Part shown: in pieces, positions 61,501-64,000 of the stretch | Layout of the letters: every line of letters begins with the position of its first letter | Position numbering within the stretch: the stretch's first letter is position 1 | Source: an uncultured Oscillospiraceae bacterium | Lineage (GTDB): Bacteria; Bacillota; Clostridia; Oscillospirales; Oscillospiraceae | Reading direction: 5' to 3' | DNA length: 64,000 bases | Assembly (NCBI GenBank): GCA_947625355.1 | Contig: CANQOA010000003.1 | Location: forward strand, 35,033-99,032 | Made by a program: the position numbers and the translations under genes | Notes under the pieces: model-generated | What the model was told of the DNA's origin: nothing | Database searches by the model: none | Seen by the model: the letters and a program-made list of their open reading frames with translations, nothing else

Positions 61501-61863
61501 CGCCCTGACGATGGCATCATCCAGCTTCGCGACAGTCTCGGCATCCACATTGGCGGCGATCACGGCCGGCTCGTCCGCCTCAGGCGCGGCTACGACGGCC
61601 GCCTCGGGCGTCTCAGCCGGCTCGGGCGTCTCGACCGGCTCAGGCGCCGGCTCAGCGGCGGGCACGTCGGCCGCCGGCGTTTCCTCCTCGTCGGCCGCTT
61701 CCTCCGCAGCCGGGACGTCCTCGTCCGCCGCCGGCGGGGCCTCGCCCGTCACGACAGGCTCCTCCCCGGCCTCCGCAAAGCCGTCCTCAGCCGCAATGGC
61801 CGGAACGCACAGAGACAGAGCCATGACCAGAGCCAGGAACAGGCTAAGTACACGTTTTGTCAT
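58591..61863 (-). CDS. Large exported surface protein B: helical FIVAR-like repeats plus C-terminal wall-binding-like module
   Basis: 1090 residues. The signal peptide MTKRVLSLFLALVMALSLCV ends near AIAA, followed by a Pro/Glu/Ala linker to about 100. Helical repeats fill much of the chain, including FIVAR-type segments near 780-960 (YTDESKKAYDEALADARGV, NAAQSEVDRATDALNAAVKGL). A strand-rich block lies at about 390-690. The C-terminal module (968-1090) matches that of protein A: GW...WFYFVDG, IWYFMNAEGVM, GGWH....YGWVWSVKEH and YGMITWTD. First 24 coding bases are identical to protein A. ATG after GAGGAGGACAACAAA. Presumably wall-bound; ligand unknown. Confidence 0.82.
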   Translation of the reverse strand: MTKRVLSLFLALVMALSLCVPAIAAEDGFAEAGEEPVVTGEAPPAADEDVPAAEEAADEEETPAADVPAAEPAPEPVETPEPAETPEAAVVAAPEADEPAVIAANVDAETVAKLDDAIVRAQQIIPGIGSRYHVNGDGDCGRAAVEAALEQLLEDRAHIRDGGAWDGILTTETVKSHIKAVTDLLDAVSEKATAAERAKLAWTALKDTVGTGESVDSWLDLVTAQEGDAEWTPSPSGWLNWNMALQPAYRAKLAEAVGAARLADTLGEDSHERVMALFQAVERLGKPYESAADGITAANNEYAKASMAGKADLDRLQTIVSRLEGDIEAAGRDYAGEANTAAYDTAWKLWDHVKSAGCDNEAVATFLALAKTLIEAGPEQASLYDVNILILTFEDAKITTMPYDLTLYSVVGNSVVDAQQAGSASREPAVTFNGISYVLRSLAYNTSADDHVYYVTYSVNDAEAVKALADNGKGPAAVLYHVNGADGKIQSGSVGSGSYNLQDTEFLYMQKDLQLNSGDRITVTLWGGHPKDGSNSEVLEPKKAGEITITLNKSYTGPTVYDGYAGYFGANSDAPDIGFFNAYDVDEDTMYVAISRKITDADRFNDATLVISDPSGKERFRHEFKDGASGEGFYLAEFKFANGTCSTDSIDGSAVKLVAGDWTARIYVAGNSAFNSGSGHKDEASVISVGPEQAAVPAITLNIHVGAAAESAEYASLRKAIAKAAGYESMAKDNAPQNYLDTQLAALQLAVKEALDEAAKFDGTAPNVSSARADAKSKAEAILTALDELTPAGDYSAMQALIAKAKGFVEGDYTHSSWYDWTHALAAAGVPSVGGISAVDAAAMTAVQWAEAVVAAHVYGADRQFYIDAAVRQMETYIGKLVARAADTTALKVAIERAEAALDPAKEYTDESKKAYDEALADARGVAANANAAQSEVDRATDALNAAVKGLAEKPGTDVPEPPVSRKGWVKGDDGKSWFYFVDGEAVKNTWVMSKRGIWYFMNAEGVMVTGVYNCPAVKGYYNEKTGAHDTKSAWAGGLYYFETEGESPAPGRVRGGWHKDAVYGWVWSVKEHNGKYGMITWTDLTGDVK

Positions 61864-61977
61864 TTTGTTGTCCTCCTCATGATTTTGGGATTCGTTCGCA
61901 CCAATTCCAAATATTACAGAATCAGTATTCCGTTATATTTGTGAGCAAAAAAATAATCGGCACGATTCGATGCTCAA

Positions 61978-62006
61978 ATTATAGCGCCCCCCTTTGCAAA
62001 AAGCAA
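61978..62006 (-). promoter_or_regulatory. Promoter of surface protein B
   Basis: Minus strand: TTGCTT (62001-62006), 17-bp spacer, TATAAT (61978-61983). The -35, the first bases of the spacer and a G-rich run before the -10 repeat those of surface protein A. Confidence 0.82.
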
Positions 62007-62196
62007 GAGCGATCCGGCAAGAAATCGCGGTTTTCCCCTGGAAATATATATGGCGTTTTCCGAATCTTTTCCGGATCGGCGCAGCGCCGCAGTGCCTGTC
62101 CACTGGCATCCATCCCTGCTTTTTCGCTGTAATTTTATAACAGAATATTTAAATATGTTATATTTATATATCTGTTTTTTTAACGGCGCCGCAAAT
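62007..62196. other. AT-rich spacer between sRNA terminator and surface protein B promoter
   Basis: No ORF. Contains an inverted repeat TATAACA/TGTTATA (62136-62142 with 62156-62162) around a palindromic ATATTTAAATAT core; a possible protein-binding site. Confidence 0.4.
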
Positions 62197-62232
62197 AAAA
62201 AATACGCACCTCCGACTTCCGTCGGAGGTGCG
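62197..62232 (-). terminator. Terminator of the candidate small RNA
   Basis: Perfect 12-bp stem (62205-62216 with 62221-62232) closed by a GGAA tetraloop on the minus strand, followed by a T-rich tail. No coding gene ends near it. Confidence 0.92.
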
Positions 62233-62310
62233 CTGTCGCAGGGTGGAGGAGATCATGACAAAACGGGTCGTTCGCGTCATCAGACCGAATATTCAGCCCG
62301 CTATCCATCT
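62197..62310 (-). ncRNA. Candidate small RNA antisense in trans to surface-protein start regions
   Basis: Predicted RNA of about 114 nt between a perfect promoter (62317-62345) and an intrinsic terminator (62205-62232). The only frame on its strand runs through the terminator, so it is probably non-coding. Bases 62255-62265 read as RNA are CGUUUUGUCAU, exactly complementary to AUGACAAAACG at the start of surface proteins A and B. Further 3', CU-rich bases (62245-62250) are complementary to GGAGGA of their ribosome sites. A short stem (AUGAC/GUCAU) could hold part of the pairing region in a loop. I know of no named RNA family that matches. Confidence 0.6.
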
Positions 62311-62316
62311 TCCTGT

Positions 62317-62345
62317 ATTATAGGTATTATGCACTGCTTTGTCAA
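62317..62345 (-). promoter_or_regulatory. Perfect consensus promoter of the candidate small RNA
   Basis: Minus strand: TTGACA (62340-62345), 17-bp spacer, TATAAT (62317-62322). The only fully consensus promoter with 17-bp spacing seen in this window. Confidence 0.88.
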
Positions 62346-62543
62346 GGAGATTTTACCAAATATCCGTCAAATTGCCCCTCCCTGCGCCTCGTTCCGCCAT
62401 GGCCCGGACAGCGCTTCCGGCGTTTTGCCGCCATGCGTCCCCGCCGGCCAGACCGCATACCGCCGCCGCGCTGCCGAAAAATTTATTCATGCCGATATTC
62501 ACCTATCGCGCGGACTGTATTTATATCCGTTTCTCTCGTATTT
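62346..62543. other. Intergenic stretch between small RNA promoter and phage-type gene
   Basis: About 200 bp with no supported ORF or clear terminator for the tail module. T-rich patches are present on the plus strand. Confidence 0.4.
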
Positions 62544-62738
62544 TTACCGACTTTCCGCCATTTTTGTCGGATATGTATCCATCTCCGCCGTTTCCCGCAC
62601 CGTGCACGCCTCACCGGGCGGGCAGGGCCGCCTGTGCCCCATACGCAGGATATATACGCAGCAGTTCATCAGCTCGTCCCCGTCGCCGATGTACACCGGC
62701 ACGGAAAACCGGCAGTCCCTGCACCCTCTTCTCCCCAC
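62544..62738 (-). CDS. Small Cys-rich protein of phage tail/lysis region
   Basis: 64 residues from GTG at 62738 (AAGGAGGGGACATCC upstream). Six cysteines at 6, 9, 26, 27, 39 and 45 (CRDC, NCC, RPCPPGEAC) suggest a small zinc-binding domain. The segment CCVYILRMGHRRPCPPGEACTV is of a kind I recall in small proteins encoded by Firmicutes prophages; function unknown. It starts 16 bp after the tail gene stop and is co-directional, so it belongs to the same module. Confidence 0.75.
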   Translation of the reverse strand: MGRRGCRDCRFSVPVYIGDGDELMNCCVYILRMGHRRPCPPGEACTVRETAEMDTYPTKMAESR

Positions 62739-62754
62739 GGATGTCCCCTCCTTT

Positions 62755-64000
62755 TCACGTTCCTTCCTCCAATCGCCCGATCCGCGCCTCCAGCGCGTTC
62801 AGCTTCATGTGCAAAATAGGGATGAGCTCGTCATAGCCGATGCCCATCTGTCCCGTTCCGTCCCTGCCCACCAGCGCCGCCACGTCCGCCCGGGTCAGTC
62901 CCGCCCGGGCGATGGCCTGCTCCATCTCCTGGGCGATGTACCCCACGTGGATCGGGCCGTCGTCCGGCTGGTCATCGTACCGGTAGATCACCGGCCGCAT
63001 CTCGTCCAGCAGCCGCATGTAGACTGCCGGCAGCGGCGCGATGTCCTTTTTGATCTCCCGGTCCGAGCCGTAGGTGGGCGCGTGCTCCATGGAGATCTCC
63101 GTGCCGTTGATGCGCGTGGCACAGTTATAGCCCAGCACCGCGGATACCTTGCCGCCGTTATAATTGGTGCTGGCGTAGAGCAGCTCCACGGTACCCTCCC
63201 CCGTGTGGCCGTAAAGGGAATAGCTGGTGCTCTCGTCCCGCTGCATCAGCCTGGCCGCCCCGAAGATCGCGGCCGCGTCGTTGTCGCGGAGGAAATAGGG
63301 GTATTCGTTCCGGTTTTTGCTGTAGACCGAGATGGCCTCCAGCTCCGCCTCCTTCGCGACGATCTGCCCGTTCCTGATCCAGACGCTCCCGTTGCTCCCG
63401 TACTGCCATATGCCGTCCGTCCCCAGATATGTCCCCGGGACGGGGCTGCCGGGGCTGCTCGGCCCGTTATAGATGCTCCTGTAGCCGATATTCCAACCGC
63501 TGGAGCTGTTCCCAATGTATCCCGCCTTGGCGGTAATGGTCCCGTCCGCCGTGACGGAGAAATTGGTGCTGTTGACAACGAACGTGTTGGAGTTGAACGT
63601 CACCTTGCCGCCGGAGATGGTGACGGCCGTCTCGTCGTCGGCGAAGGCCTGCCGCACCTCGGACAGGTCGATGCTCCCGCTGCCGCCGCCCCCGCCGCTC
63701 AGCTCTATGGACGCCTGGCCGCCCAGAGAACCGGTCACGGTCAGCTTGATATTGTCCACCTTCTGCTCGATGAAGGAGATGTCGCCGTCGATGCCCTCCA
63801 TCCGGCTGGTCAGGCCGGTGGCCGTCAGCTCCACCTTCCCCACCCGCCCGTCCAGTCCCTGGACCGTGCCGGTGATGCTCTCCAACGTGACGTCCAGCGC
63901 CGAAAAGCGGCCGTCCATCTCATCCTCCACGCTGAGCCTGATCTGCTCGGCGGTCTTGGCGATGGTGCTGCGGGTCTGGGCCAGCTTCCGCTCCACCGTC
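62755..64000 (-). CDS. Phage tail protein with C-terminal intramolecular chaperone domain (5' truncated by window)
   Basis: At least 414 residues; the frame is still open at the window edge (the GTG at 63996 is not the likely start). The N-terminal part visible is a coiled coil (AKTAEQIRLSVEDEMDGRFSALD and repeats of the type LTATGLTSRMEG, IDGDISFIEQKVDNIKL) typical of phage tail endopeptidase/host-specificity proteins, then a Gly/Ser linker and beta-rich shaft (KVTFNSNTFVVNSTNFSVTADGTITAKAG). The last 100 residues are a Peptidase_S74-type chaperone: SDREIKKDI, HVGYIAQEMEQA and YDELIPILHMKLNALEARI. That domain trimerises the fibre and often self-cleaves at the Ser-Asp. A prophage or tailocin therefore continues beyond the window. 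Confidence 0.88.
   Translation of the reverse strand, partial: TVERKLAQTRSTIAKTAEQIRLSVEDEMDGRFSALDVTLESITGTVQGLDGRVGKVELTATGLTSRMEGIDGDISFIEQKVDNIKLTVTGSLGGQASIELSGGGGGSGSIDLSEVRQAFADDETAVTISGGKVTFNSNTFVVNSTNFSVTADGTITAKAGYIGNSSSGWNIGYRSIYNGPSSPGSPVPGTYLGTDGIWQYGSNGSVWIRNGQIVAKEAELEAISVYSKNRNEYPYFLRDNDAAAIFGAARLMQRDESTSYSLYGHTGEGTVELLYASTNYNGGKVSAVLGYNCATRINGTEISMEHAPTYGSDREIKKDIAPLPAVYMRLLDEMRPVIYRYDDQPDDGPIHVGYIAQEMEQAIARAGLTRADVAALVGRDGTGQMGIGYDELIPILHMKLNALEARIGRLEEGT

Noticed and set aside
58645..61944. 1099-codon antisense frame over surface protein B
   Set aside because: Same reason; no ribosome site, and it would read back through the B promoter leader.
62255..62323. 22-codon plus-strand ORF starting MTKRV with a good ribosome site
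   Set aside because: Considered as a small peptide or a surface-gene remnant. The opposite strand has a perfect promoter and terminator that better explain the region; the ORF-like look follows from complementarity to the surface-protein starts.

Overview
The window is GC-rich, gene-dense bacterial chromosome. SpoIIID, a SCIFF peptide with its radical SAM maturase, a sodium-pumping oxaloacetate decarboxylase and a group B-type [FeFe] hydrogenase together point to a strictly anaerobic, spore-forming member of the Clostridia. I infer an Oscillospiraceae-like gut commensal (Flavonifractor/Lawsonibacter/Oscillibacter type) from gene content and GC, not from a database search.

Layout, left to right. 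1-9.1 kb: 3'-terminal part of a large hybrid sensor kinase; a CoA-acyltransferase-like protein behind a consensus promoter; then a minus-strand operon of an MMPL/RND membrane protein, an exported heptad-repeat protein and a DegV fatty-acid-binding protein. A divergent TetR regulator sits across a 15-bp-arm palindromic operator. 10-14.4 kb: thymidylate synthase and an oadA-gamma-BCCP-beta decarboxylase operon. 14.5-18.7 kb: a tyrosine recombinase-like protein lacking catalytic residues, downstream of a 1032-residue exported surface protein (surface protein A). 19.2-20.6 kb: [FeFe] hydrogenase. 20.7-32 kb: intracellular glycan-degradation locus (GH53, a zinc-ribbon protein, a 612-residue protein of unknown family, GH42, two domain-permuted GH3 enzymes, an esterase). 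32-36.7 kb: spoIIID, two PLP enzymes, SCIFF and maturase. 36.8-39.7 kb: BlaI-type repressor with three operators and an M56 membrane protease with a very large ectodomain. 39.7-53.5 kb: housekeeping (MATE, MalQ, phosphatase, Nth, RarA, radical SAM, a membrane protein/HTH/lipoprotein/YdcF operon, GreA, FolC-FchA-FolD, tRNA-Ser). 53.8-58.3 kb: transglutaminase-like protein, GH29 fucosidase and CutC. 58.6-61.9 kb: surface protein B, related to A. 62-64 kb: a candidate small RNA and the end of a phage tail module running off the window.

The most interesting signal is at 62.2-62.35 kb. A perfect TTGACA-17-TATAAT promoter on the minus strand is followed about 110 nt later by a strong intrinsic terminator, with no convincing ORF between. 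The predicted RNA carries an 11-nt stretch exactly complementary to the first eleven coding bases shared by surface proteins A and B (ATGACAAAACG), plus a CU-rich block complementary to their Shine-Dalgarno GGAGGA. A and B also share a near-identical promoter, the same signal peptide and the same C-terminal module. Together these suggest a surface-protein regulon controlled in trans by a small antisense RNA encoded beside B. This is inference from sequence alone.

Other points: FolD has lost its cyclohydrolase lysine and sits beside a dedicated cyclohydrolase (FchA-type), so the two probably divide the usual bifunctional reaction. The recombinase-like and E2-like proteins have both lost residues their families use for catalysis. 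No CRISPR array, insertion sequence or rRNA was seen.
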